Below, piece by piece: positions 7,913 through 14,923 of a DNA stretch of 16,175 nt. Positions within the stretch are counted from its first letter, which is position 1. Every line of letters begins with the position of its first letter. Under the pieces are notes generated by a model. That model was not told where the DNA came from, ran no database searches, and saw only the letters and a list, made by a program, of their open reading frames with translations. The position numbers and the translations under genes were made by a program. This DNA comes from CALAMD01 sp035301345 (GTDB taxonomy: Bacteria; Bacillota; Bacilli; Bacillales; Amphibacillaceae), in NCBI GenBank assembly GCA_035301345.1, contig DATGUM010000049.1:1-16175 (forward strand), written 5' to 3'.

Positions 7913-9607
7913 TTACAGTTTAAACTGTCGGACGAGTCCATTAAGTTCTTCCGCTAAATGCGATAACTGTTTTGAACTTGCCGCAACTTCTTGCATAGAC
8001 GAACTCGTCTCTTCGGATGCTGCAGACGTTTCTTCTACGCCAGCTGCTGACTGCTCAGATATAGCAGCAACGTCCTCAATTGAGCTGTTCATTCGTTTCG
8101 TCGTTTCTGTAATTTCGTTTAACTTAGAAACTGTTAACTTAATACGATCTGCCATACTCGTTACTGCTGTTGTAATATGTGTAAATGTTTCTCCTGTTGA
8201 TTCAATTTGTTTTGTCCCTTGCTCTACTTCTTCGTAACTGTCACGTAACGATGAAACGACCGTTTGTGATTCATCCTGAATACGGTGAACAATATCTGTA
8301 ATGTTCGTGACAGACTGTGATGATTGTTCAGCAAGCTTTCTTACTTCATCTGCTACGACAGCAAACCCTTGTCCGTGCTCACCTGCACGCGCTGCTTCAA
8401 TAGCTGCGTTTAAAGCTAATAAATTAGTCTGCTCTGCAATGTCTTGGATGACAGAAACGAGCTGTGAAATTTCTTGCGCATGTTCATCTAAGCCTTCAAC
8501 ACGAACAACTGCATCATGTACGATTTGATCAATTTGGTGCATCTGTTTCGTTGATTGATCCATTACTTGAATACCTTCATTCGTCATCTCTAAGACCTCT
8601 TCTGATGACTCTTGGACGAAATTACCGTCCTCACTCGTTTCTTGAACAGTCGTCGTAAATGTAGCCATCGTCGACGATAAATCTGAAGCGTTAAATGCTT
8701 GTGATTCTGTACCTGTCGCTAATTCTTGCATCGTCATAGCTACTTGCTCTGTTGCTTGCATTACTTCATTCGATGCTTGCGTGAGATTCTCACTCTGTGT
8801 TGTCACAGTATTTGAAACGTTATTGATTTGCTTGAGCATATTATTCGTTGATTCACTCATCGTATTCGTTGAATGAACGAGACGACCAATTTCATCTCTT
8901 AAATGTGACTGTAAAGCTGGTTGACTTAAATCTCCCGCCGCAATTTCTTCCATTCTCTCAGTCACTACCCTTAATGGCGTAGCAATAGAACGTGCAGTTA
9001 TAGATGCAATCAATAATCCAAGGATAACAACTGAAATACTTACAATGACTACAATAACTGTTGTTCGTTGTCCATCTGCTAAAACTTGCTCTTCAAGTTC
9101 CATAATTGTACCTTCTCTTGACTCTGCTCGACCTTGAAAACCATCAATTAAAGTCCCGACGTATGAATCTGCATTTTGTAAATTTTCACTTGCTATATCT
9201 GTATCTCCTGCTTCAAACGGCTTAAAAACATCTGAATAAATGTATTGTTCCCATTCATCTGTATCTTCAATTAATTGAGCCATATCTTCTGTATATGCTT
9301 TTTCTAAAATAAATTCTTCATAAATCTCTGATTCCTCTTCAGCAGCGATGAATATGTCTTTATAAACTTCATCTCCGCTTAATATGTATGCACGCGCTGA
9401 GCTCACCCGATCAAGCATTGTGAGAGCTAACTTCTCATCAGCAATAAGTAACGGTAATTCTGTTTCCTTAATTTGTTCAGCTACGTCGTTGTTATTATTT
9501 AAAACATAATAAACGTAACTACCTAAGAAAACGACGAGTAAAAGAACTAATATAAAGCCGACTAACATTTTTGAACGAATACTTCTAAAATTAAAAACAC
9601 CCTTCAA
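7913..9607 (-). CDS. Methyl-accepting chemotaxis protein (transmembrane chemoreceptor)
   Basis: The start is taken as TTG at 9607, because GGAGTGA lies 5 nt upstream; an in-frame ATG at 9646 has no such site. The product is about 564 residues. Helix 1 (about 12-33) and helix 2 (about 180-202) enclose a helical periplasmic-side domain of about 140 residues resembling a four-helix-bundle sensor. A HAMP domain (RSIATPLRVVTERMEEIAAG, then DEIGRL) is followed by the long signalling coiled coil. The conserved hairpin tip reads IAEQTNLLALNAAIEAARAG and continues with QGFAVVADEVRKLAEQS, where CheA and CheW dock. Glutamate/glutamine-rich heptads around it are likely methylation sites. No C-terminal receptor-binding pentapeptide is present, as is usual in Firmicutes. 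Ligand is unknown. No clear sigma-D promoter was seen upstream. Confidence 0.93.
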   Translation of the reverse strand: MKGVFNFRSIRSKMLVGFILVLLLVVFLGSYVYYVLNNNNDVAEQIKETELPLLIADEKLALTMLDRVSSARAYILSGDEVYKDIFIAAEEESEIYEEFILEKAYTEDMAQLIEDTDEWEQYIYSDVFKPFEAGDTDIASENLQNADSYVGTLIDGFQGRAESREGTIMELEEQVLADGQRTTVIVVIVSISVVILGLLIASITARSIATPLRVVTERMEEIAAGDLSQPALQSHLRDEIGRLVHSTNTMSESTNNMLKQINNVSNTVTTQSENLTQASNEVMQATEQVAMTMQELATGTESQAFNASDLSSTMATFTTTVQETSEDGNFVQESSEEVLEMTNEGIQVMDQSTKQMHQIDQIVHDAVVRVEGLDEHAQEISQLVSVIQDIAEQTNLLALNAAIEAARAGEHGQGFAVVADEVRKLAEQSSQSVTNITDIVHRIQDESQTVVSSLRDSYEEVEQGTKQIESTGETFTHITTAVTSMADRIKLTVSKLNEITETTKRMNSSIEDVAAISEQSAAGVEETSAASEETSSSMQEVAASSKQLSHLAEELNGLVRQFKL

Positions 9608-9668
9608 TAAAATCACTCCATTTCTATTTTTAACAAATAACATCATTAACTTAATTAATTTTTTCTAC

Positions 9669-9693
9669 TAAAAAATGCTACTTAAATAGTAGC
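9669..9693 (-). terminator. Weak terminator or leader hairpin upstream of the chemoreceptor gene
   Basis: On the minus strand GCTACT-ATTTA-AGTAGC (9693-9677) is a 6-bp hairpin followed by ATTTTTT. It could end read-through from the CatE-like gene 208 nt upstream, or act as an attenuator in the chemoreceptor leader, depending on where that gene's promoter lies. Confidence 0.4.
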
Positions 9694-9837
9694 TCGACAG
9701 GTTCACATGATAAACGTACTTAATATACGATTAAACATACAAAAATAACGGGTCATTTAACCTACAATTAAAGGATATATATAGTATAACAAATACTGAA
9801 GTCCTAGTGAAATATTTTGAAAGACTATTTTTAATCA

Positions 9838-9872
9838 TTGACGACTTTAAATAAGCCTTATTTAGTAGTCAA
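9838..9872. repeat. Imperfect inverted repeat downstream of the CatE-like gene
   Basis: TTGACGACTTTAAATAAG (9838-9855) pairs imperfectly with CTTATTTAGTAGTCAA (9857-9872), about 28 nt past the stop of the minus-strand dioxygenase gene. It has no T-run on either strand, so it may be an mRNA 3'-end stabilising structure rather than a classical terminator. Confidence 0.4.
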
Positions 9873-9900
9873 TAAGGATGAGTCTTTGTTAGACAAATCG

Positions 9901-10758
9901 TTAATCTTTAACGATAGATAAAATGACTTTAACTTTAGATGGATCAATCGCGTAAATAATTCCTTCTTTTCTAAAGATGTCGTTATTCGTTTTTTTCAGC
10001 CGATTAATAGCCGCTTCTCTTATCTCTTTATTCGGAAAAACAACAGTTAGTGAAATGAGACCAGGTTCAAAAGATTGTCGGTGTCTCACGTGTTTGCCCG
10101 CCCACGTATTAAATGCTAGATGGTGGTGATAGTGATTATCTGCAACAAATAATGCCGAGTCACCAAAACGACTAACAATTTCAAATCCTAAACCATCCAC
10201 ATAAAATAATTCGTTAGCACGTAAGTCACTCACTTGTAAGTGAACGTGTCCAAGCACCGTATCATTCGGTAAGCCGTCCCAAATGCTATCACGACCAACC
10301 GATAATAAGGCCTCGAAATTAACAGCTTTTGTCACCATTGATACTTCATCATTTTTCCAGTCCCACGAACTAAAATCACGGTCAGCATAAATTTCGATAC
10401 CATTCCCATCAGGATCAGATAAATAAAGGGCTTCACTCACTGAGTGATCCCCCGAACCGAAACGAACACCTTTTTCAACAAAATATTTAGCGATATGAGC
10501 TAAGTCTTTTCTTTCAGGTAGGAGTAATGCGAAGTGATAAAGCCCTGTCGTGCGTATGTGTCTCCCGGCACCTTCCTCGCCTTCGATAAGTGTTAATAAA
10601 ATGTCATAACCATTTGCAGTTAAAGTCGCTTGGCTCTCCAAGTTTTCTTTAACTGCAAATCCTATCACTTCTTCGTAGAAATAGATAGATTGTTGTAAAT
10701 CAGTTACTTGTAAATCAATATGATTAACATACATTGTCGGATGCTTATGAAAGTTCAT
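9901..10758 (-). CDS. catE: CatE-like extradiol (catechol 2,3-) dioxygenase, VOC family
   Basis: The 285-residue protein contains two vicinal-oxygen-chelate modules (about 8-127 and 168-280), as in B. subtilis CatE, whose length is the same. The first carries His13 (NHIDLQV), His75 (GLYHFALLLP), HSVSEALYLSDPDGNGIE and Glu122. The second carries His171/His173 (GHVHLQVSDL) and the histidine cluster YHHHLAFNTWAG (210-221). The family uses Fe or Mn to open catechol-type rings in the cytoplasm, or isomerises related substrates. The C-terminus reads IDPSKVKVILSIVKD and has no acidic residue at the position where many extradiol enzymes keep a metal ligand, so metal binding may rest on other residues. 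ATG at 10758 follows AGGAAGTAGGGA. It may be expressed alone or with the GPP34-like gene 108 bp upstream. Confidence 0.8.
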   Translation of the reverse strand: MNFHKHPTMYVNHIDLQVTDLQQSIYFYEEVIGFAVKENLESQATLTANGYDILLTLIEGEEGAGRHIRTTGLYHFALLLPERKDLAHIAKYFVEKGVRFGSGDHSVSEALYLSDPDGNGIEIYADRDFSSWDWKNDEVSMVTKAVNFEALLSVGRDSIWDGLPNDTVLGHVHLQVSDLRANELFYVDGLGFEIVSRFGDSALFVADNHYHHHLAFNTWAGKHVRHRQSFEPGLISLTVVFPNKEIREAAINRLKKTNNDIFRKEGIIYAIDPSKVKVILSIVKD

Positions 10759-10790
10759 GACGTCCCTACTTCCTTAGTCATTTACTACTA

Positions 10791-10819
10791 ATAATATGTT
10801 AAAACACACGTATTAACAA
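10791..10819 (-). promoter_or_regulatory. Promoter of the CatE-like gene
   Basis: Read on the minus strand: TTGTTA (10819-10814), a 17-bp spacer and TATTAT (10796-10791), about 33 bp before the start codon. Both boxes are good sigma-A matches. Confidence 0.6.
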
Positions 10820-10866
10820 CAACTGTTACTAGACAATATATGTTTAAAAAATCTATCCATTAATGA

Positions 10867-11550
10867 TTATGATGATGAACTTGAGGAAGATGTTGCTGCA
10901 ATAGACGCAGCCATAATAACGACAGTAATTGTATCAATTGTTGCCTTCACAGCTTTTGATACAGGTAAGTGATCTTTTGATTGTTTGAGTTTCTTTTTAA
11001 TAGAAGAAACTTCACGCTTATCATCAAAGACGATATCTAACAATTCATTCACATGAACGAATGATAGTAAAATCAATGTCCTTTCTTCTTGCTGAGTAAA
11101 TGAATCCGAATCATCCATTTTTTCTAAAACTTGACGAAATTGCTCACGATAATCTTCAATGGCTCGTTCTTCTTTTAAATGATATTTCTCTGTTTTAAAT
11201 AACCCGAGCACTTTCTTTTTTTCAATACGAATACATCGATTGCTCTCTAATTGACGAGCAACTTTCTTTTTAATATTTCGATGAAGACTTTCTAATTTTG
11301 ACACCCAGTATTCAATCGTTTGATTAGGTTTCGTCTCTAACATATGTAACGTTTCTTGAAGTAACGGATGATCGTTCGAGCGATTATTAATGATTATTTT
11401 ATCTTGCACTTCATCAACATCTCCTTCTAACATCAATTCAGCCAAAAGTGAACCGACTAAACTATACGCTAATGAAGAGTTCGTTCGAAAGTAAGGTACG
11501 TTTTTCTTCTGGTCCATTGAAAGTAAAAATAGTTCTTCTGCAATTAACAT
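10867..11550 (-). CDS. GPP34-domain (Golgi phosphoprotein 3-like) protein
   Basis: The protein begins MLIAEELFLLSMDQKK, the signature opening of the GPP34 family. It continues with SLAYSLVGSLLAELMLEGDV and KIIINNRSNDHPLLQE, the alpha-helical core of that family. A lysine-rich segment (KKKVLGLFKTEKYHL) fits the family's usual beta-hairpin, which in the eukaryotic protein inserts into membranes and binds acidic phospholipid headgroups. In bacteria the role is not established. The last 30 residues form a short hydrophobic helix ending in seven serines, which is unusual. ATG at 11550 is preferred over a GTG at 11559, because GAGGG lies 8 nt upstream and overlaps that GTG. The IS110 element begins about 85 bp upstream. 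Family call is good; function is unknown. Confidence 0.8.
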   Translation of the reverse strand: MLIAEELFLLSMDQKKNVPYFRTNSSLAYSLVGSLLAELMLEGDVDEVQDKIIINNRSNDHPLLQETLHMLETKPNQTIEYWVSKLESLHRNIKKKVARQLESNRCIRIEKKKVLGLFKTEKYHLKEERAIEDYREQFRQVLEKMDDSDSFTQQEERTLILLSFVHVNELLDIVFDDKREVSSIKKKLKQSKDHLPVSKAVKATIDTITVVIMAASIAATSSSSSSS

Positions 11551-11567
11551 TCGTCTCACCCTCGTAT

Positions 11568-11595
11568 AGTATATTTAGGCTTCAGTTTGAGCCTA
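11568..11595 (-). promoter_or_regulatory. Candidate -10 box and operator-like inverted repeat upstream of the GPP34 gene
   Basis: On the minus strand TATACT (11573-11568) lies about 18 bp before the start codon. Just upstream, TAGGCT-N8-AGCCTA (11576-11595) is a perfect 6-bp inverted repeat sitting in the spacer/-35 region, where no -35 consensus is visible. It could bind a regulator. With so short a distance to the start, the leader would be only about 10 nt, which weakens the promoter reading. Confidence 0.3.
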
Positions 11596-11729
11596 TTATT
11601 TCTTTAATAACTTACCATAATTTTTTTCAAATCGCTTGGACGTTCTGTGATGTTCCTAGATAATGATCTTAGGATCATTTGGGACAATTCTTTTCACCCT
11701 TGTGGGCATAACCACATAGAAAGACTGTT

Positions 11730-11905
11730 TCCCAGTGTACGTTTCGACCTTCATACACGCAGGCTGTACACCTTGCGGTTCGAACCTAGATGTTAGTAGC
11801 TCTAGGGCGGCATTCGATGCAAGGATAGTACTCATAAACGAGGCTGCCGATCGACGTTCACACTAGGGATATCTCAGAGCGTCCAAGAAGTACGTTCCAA
11901 TGATT
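11730..11905 (+). ncRNA. Candidate bridge RNA of the IS110 element
   Basis: The leader upstream of the transposase is too long and too structured for an ordinary 5' UTR. Visible stems include CGCAGG/CCTTGCG (11758-11763, 11771-11777, one bulge), CCTAGA/TCTAGG (11785-11790, 11801-11806), CGGCA/TGCCG (11808-11812, 11845-11849) and GACGTTC/GAGCGTC (11853-11859, 11877-11883). The last encloses a small hairpin around an ATAT loop (11863-11877). Serial stem-loops with internal loops are the plan of IS110-group bridge RNAs, which pair with target and donor DNA. The segment 11871-11887 is complementary at 15 of 17 positions to 11635-11651. Exact ends and the target guide are not resolved. No open frame explains this stretch. 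Confidence 0.55.
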
Positions 11906-11930
11906 CTAAATCGAAAGGAGTGTTAATCCT

Positions 11931-13166
11931 ATGAAATTATTTGTTGGTTTAGATGTAAGTTCTTTTGATATCAAGGCTTGTTTTTTAAACGGTGAAGGAG
12001 ATAAATTGAGTTCCTTCACTGTAGGTAATGACTTGCCTGGTGCTACCCAGTTAAGAGATAAGATCCTAAACGCTCTTCAAGGGAAATCTGTCAGTGAATT
12101 ACGAATTGGCCTTGAATCTACCAGCGTCTATAGTTTTCATCCATCTATGTTTTTACACAATGATGAGTCCATTCAAGCACTTGGTGGGCAAGTATTTGTA
12201 ATGAATCCTAAGCAAATAGCTAACTTTAAAAAGAGCTATAGTGACATGGATAAAACGGATGAAATTGATGCCTTTGTCATTGCTGATTATATGCGATTTG
12301 GGCGTTTGCCAATGTCTGTTGTAAAAGAGGAGCAGTATGTTGCTCTACAACAGTTAACACGTGCTCGTTATCAAATCATTCGACAAATCACACAAGAAAA
12401 GCAACGGTTTCTTCAATACTTGAGCTATAAATGTAATACTTTTACGGAAGATGTTGAATCATCCGTATTTGGTAAAGCAATGATGGATCTTTTTCAAGAA
12501 TATTATAGCCTAGAAGAACTGTCTCAAATATCTTTGGAAGACCTGGCTGATTACTTGCGGGAAAAGGGTAAAAATAGATTCCCGGATGCCAAACTGGTTG
12601 CCAAATCCATTCAAAAAGCAGCCCGTACCTCCTATCGGTTAGATAAGGTTGTTGAAGATTCTATTGATACCATTTTGGGCACTTCTATCACTTTGATTCG
12701 CACATTTGAAAAACAAATCAAAGAGCTTGATAAATCAATTGAGCGCATTATGAAAGCTGTGCCCCAAACGCTACAAACAATACCTGGCATCGGTCCCGTG
12801 TTTACAGCTGGAATCATCGCTGAAATCGGACAAATCGAAAGATTTGAAGATGAGACAAAAATTGCTAAATATGCAGGTCTTTATTGGCGTAAACGCCAAT
12901 CTGGTCGCTTTACAGCAGATAATACTTCATTATCGCGTAATGGAAATCAGTATCTCCGTTATTACTTGGTTGAAGCCGCCAACTCGGTAAGAAGGCAGAT
13001 TCCTGAATTCAGTGATTATTACACGAAAAAATATAAAGAAGTACCGAAACATCAACATAAAAGAGCCCTCGTCTTAACTGCAAGAAAATTTGTGCGTTTG
13101 GTAGATGCGCTACTACGCAAAAACCAAATTTACACGCCCAAAAGGAGCGAAATAAATGAAGCATAA
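11931..13166 (+). CDS. IS110-family DEDD transposase (bridge-RNA-guided recombinase)
   Basis: The 411-residue protein has an N-terminal RuvC-like DEDD domain with Asp8 (VGLDVSSFDIKAC), Glu62 (GLESTSVYS), and Asp110 and Asp113 (DKTDEIDAFVIADYMRFGR). A long helical linker follows (about 135-275). The C-terminal Transposase_20 domain has TIPGIGPVFTAGIIAEIG, KYAGLYWRKRQSG and LSRNGNQYLRYYL. Ser324 in the RQSG motif is the likely nucleophilic serine, by analogy with IS621. Length is normal and all expected acidic residues are present, so the enzyme looks active. ATG at 11931 follows AAAGGAG. It would act as a recombinase with the RNA from its own leader, cutting at a dinucleotide core. The C-terminal tail is basic. 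Confidence 0.95.
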   Translation: MKLFVGLDVSSFDIKACFLNGEGDKLSSFTVGNDLPGATQLRDKILNALQGKSVSELRIGLESTSVYSFHPSMFLHNDESIQALGGQVFVMNPKQIANFKKSYSDMDKTDEIDAFVIADYMRFGRLPMSVVKEEQYVALQQLTRARYQIIRQITQEKQRFLQYLSYKCNTFTEDVESSVFGKAMMDLFQEYYSLEELSQISLEDLADYLREKGKNRFPDAKLVAKSIQKAARTSYRLDKVVEDSIDTILGTSITLIRTFEKQIKELDKSIERIMKAVPQTLQTIPGIGPVFTAGIIAEIGQIERFEDETKIAKYAGLYWRKRQSGRFTADNTSLSRNGNQYLRYYLVEAANSVRRQIPEFSDYYTKKYKEVPKHQHKRALVLTARKFVRLVDALLRKNQIYTPKRSEINEA

Positions 13167-13360
13167 TTAGCTTCTAAATCCTTTAAATAATTACCAGTAA
13201 TTTCCACATATTAACTGGCTTAGCTTTGTGTTGCTTTTTTTAGTAGTTTGGACCTTGATAACTGAATAGTTATTTATTTTCAACTTGACATATTACCGCA
13301 GGTCTTTTTAAGTTTTAAACGTTATGAAAAATATACCCTTTTTATTATAAACTAAACGAA

Positions 13361-13402
13361 AAACACTGCTATACGCGGTGATGCCACGCGCTAGCAGTGT
13401 TT
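13361..13402. terminator. Strong bidirectional terminator downstream of the MFS gene
   Basis: AAACACTGCTATACGCG (13361-13377) pairs with CGCGCTAGCAGTGTTT (13387-13402), a long G/C-containing stem with one small bulge and a 9-nt loop. It is T-rich on the plus side; on the minus side the stem ends in TTT followed by TTCGTTT. It ends the minus-strand MFS transcript and could block transcription coming out of the IS110 element. Confidence 0.85.
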
Positions 13403-13414
13403 ACTTTTATTTGT

Positions 13415-14701
13415 TTATTTAACCGTTACGTTAACGTTTTTTCTACTCCCGTGTCGCGACCATAAAACGACTGGAATAAGTATGAGCGATATAAGACCGC
13501 CAACAATTGATAGAAGTTCAAAGCTTGCTCCAGCAACGACCATACCAGACATTGCTCCTCCTGTTGCGCCACCTAAAGCAATAAATACATCAATCGTCCC
13601 TTGTGTTTTCGCCCGTGTTGACGGTTCTGCAGCGTCAACAACGAGTGCTGTCCCACTAATTAAACCGAAGTTCCAACCGAGACCTAATAAAATAAGTGCT
13701 ACATTCATGAAAGCTAATGACTCGCCTGGTGCTAATGCTGCAACGACCCCTGAAGCGAGAAGTGTCATTCCAGATGCAATCGCCATCGTAAAGCGACCTA
13801 ACTTATCAACGAGTATACCTGTAAGTGGTGACGGTAAATACATTGCTGCAATATGAAAGCCGATGACGAGTCCAATAGCACGCAAACTATGTCCGTGAGA
13901 GCCCATATGTACAGGTGTCATCGTCATAATCGCTAACATAACGACTTGTGTTAAAACCATAATAATAGCTCCGGCAATAATAAGTTTTTTAATGGAAGTG
14001 CGTTCTGAGGCGCTTCTTTGTTCATGAATAGTTTGATTCTTTTCATTCATTTTCAGGGCCACTAGAAACGGATCTGGACGTAAAAAGATGAATAAAAACA
14101 AACCTGCTACGATGTAAGCGACCGCAGATAAAATAAATGGCCCTGCTAACTCTGGTACGTGAATCGACCGCGCAACGTTCCCCATTACGTCCACGAGATT
14201 TGGCCCAGCAACAGCACCAAATGTCGTTGAGAACATCGCTATACTGACTGCTGTTCCTCGTTGCTTTTCTGAAGCTAAATCAGTTCCAGCATAACGCGCT
14301 TGCAAGTTCGTTGCCGTTCCTGCTCCGTAGACGAGTAATGATATAAATAACAAAACAACGCTATTTACAACTGCTGCAATTACGACACCAAAAGCACCAA
14401 TACCTCCGACGATAAAACCTGTTGCCAGTCCAGTCCTTCGCCCAAATCCATTGGACAATCTTCCGACGACGAGTGCAGCACCTGCTGAACCTAACGTAAA
14501 TAAAGCAGCTGGTAAACCAGCAAGTGCATTTGTCCCTAACATTTGTTCAGCTAAAAGCGCGCCAACAGTAATTCCTGCGGCCAAGCCTGCTCCTCCGAAA
14601 ATTTGTGATAAAACGACGATAAATAACGTTCGTTTGTAAAGCTTTTCCTGCTTTTCTGGAGAATTAATATAACTTTGTATATCATCAGTTACTATTTTCA
14701 T
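13415..14701 (-). CDS. Major facilitator superfamily transporter (drug-efflux-like)
   Basis: The 428-residue protein has about twelve hydrophobic segments in two halves, separated by a hydrophilic central loop (about 212-240, KMNEKNQTIHEQRSASERTS). The loop between helices 2 and 3 holds the MFS motif A in the form GRLSNGFGRRTGL. A second copy in the C-terminal half reads GILVDKLGRFTMA. The topology fits DHA1-like proton antiporters, but no substrate-specific motif is recognised. The helices are rich in glycine and alanine. ATG at 14701 is preceded by AGGTGG at about 10 nt. It has its own promoter and terminator and is probably monocistronic. The SDR gene lies upstream on the same strand with a terminator between, so the two are separate units. 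Confidence 0.85.
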   Translation of the reverse strand: MKIVTDDIQSYINSPEKQEKLYKRTLFIVVLSQIFGGAGLAAGITVGALLAEQMLGTNALAGLPAALFTLGSAGAALVVGRLSNGFGRRTGLATGFIVGGIGAFGVVIAAVVNSVVLLFISLLVYGAGTATNLQARYAGTDLASEKQRGTAVSIAMFSTTFGAVAGPNLVDVMGNVARSIHVPELAGPFILSAVAYIVAGLFLFIFLRPDPFLVALKMNEKNQTIHEQRSASERTSIKKLIIAGAIIMVLTQVVMLAIMTMTPVHMGSHGHSLRAIGLVIGFHIAAMYLPSPLTGILVDKLGRFTMAIASGMTLLASGVVAALAPGESLAFMNVALILLGLGWNFGLISGTALVVDAAEPSTRAKTQGTIDVFIALGGATGGAMSGMVVAGASFELLSIVGGLISLILIPVVLWSRHGSRKNVNVTVK

Positions 14702-14761
14702 TGCTATATATCCACCTATCTCTTATGTATGCATATTCTTGTGGTTAAATAACCTTAAAGA

Positions 14762-14790
14762 AATATAACAGTAAACAATCGATAAGTCAC
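14762..14790 (-). promoter_or_regulatory. Candidate promoter of the MFS gene
   Basis: Read on the minus strand: GTGACT (14790-14785), a 17-bp spacer and TATATT (14767-14762), about 60 bp before the start codon. A small palindrome GGTTA-AA-TAACC (14743-14754) lies just downstream of the presumed transcription start, a possible repressor site. Confidence 0.45.
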
Positions 14791-14844
14791 TATTTTCGCT
14801 TAGTAAGTCCTTCACTTAAATGTTTTAAGAATATATTTCGGATC

Positions 14845-14885
14845 AAATAAAAAAACAAAGCAGCTCTAAATGTCGAACTGCTTTG
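14845..14885 (-). terminator. Rho-independent terminator of the SDR gene
   Basis: Read on the minus strand, CAAAGCAG (14885-14878) pairs perfectly with CTGCTTTG (14863-14856) across a 14-nt loop and is followed by seven T. It lies about 40 nt past the SDR stop codon. Confidence 0.9.
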
Positions 14886-14923
14886 CTTAACTAAATCATT
14901 TATTTTTATGACTTCACTCGATG

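Larger units (their letters stand above)
11635..13283 (+). mobile_element. IS110-family insertion sequence (right end approximate)
   Basis: One intact DEDD transposase gene is preceded by about 295 bp of structured non-coding DNA and followed by a shorter non-coding tail, the IS110-group layout. IS110 elements have no long terminal inverted repeats, so ends must be inferred. The left end is put at a CT dinucleotide (11635-11636) because the following bases are complementary to a leader segment at 11871-11887. Right-end candidates are near GTTTGGACC (13245-13253), ACTG (13260-13263) and AACTTGACA (13281-13289). None is proven. The element sits between the GPP34-like gene and an MFS gene and appears not to break either. 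Confidence 0.7.

Noticed and set aside
11448..11663. Plus-strand frame running from the GPP34 gene into the IS110 left end
   Set aside because: It crosses the proposed insertion junction, lacks a ribosome binding site and overlaps the GPP34 start on the other strand. It is a chance frame.
11662..11679. AATGATC-TTAG-GATCATT hairpin taken as an IS110 terminal inverted repeat
   Set aside because: The partner arm is adjacent, not at the other end of the element, and IS110-group elements lack long terminal inverted repeats. It is more likely a local structure in the left end.
11808..11849. Search for target guides matching the left flank (CAAATCG) or right flank
   Set aside because: No convincing match of the flanks to the loop between CGGCA and TGCCG was found, so no target guide is claimed.
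13167..13240. CCAGT/ACTGG inverted repeat after the transposase as a terminator
   Set aside because: The stem is only 5 bp with a long loop and no adjacent T-run, although a T6 run occurs further on at 13235-13240. It is too weak to annotate.
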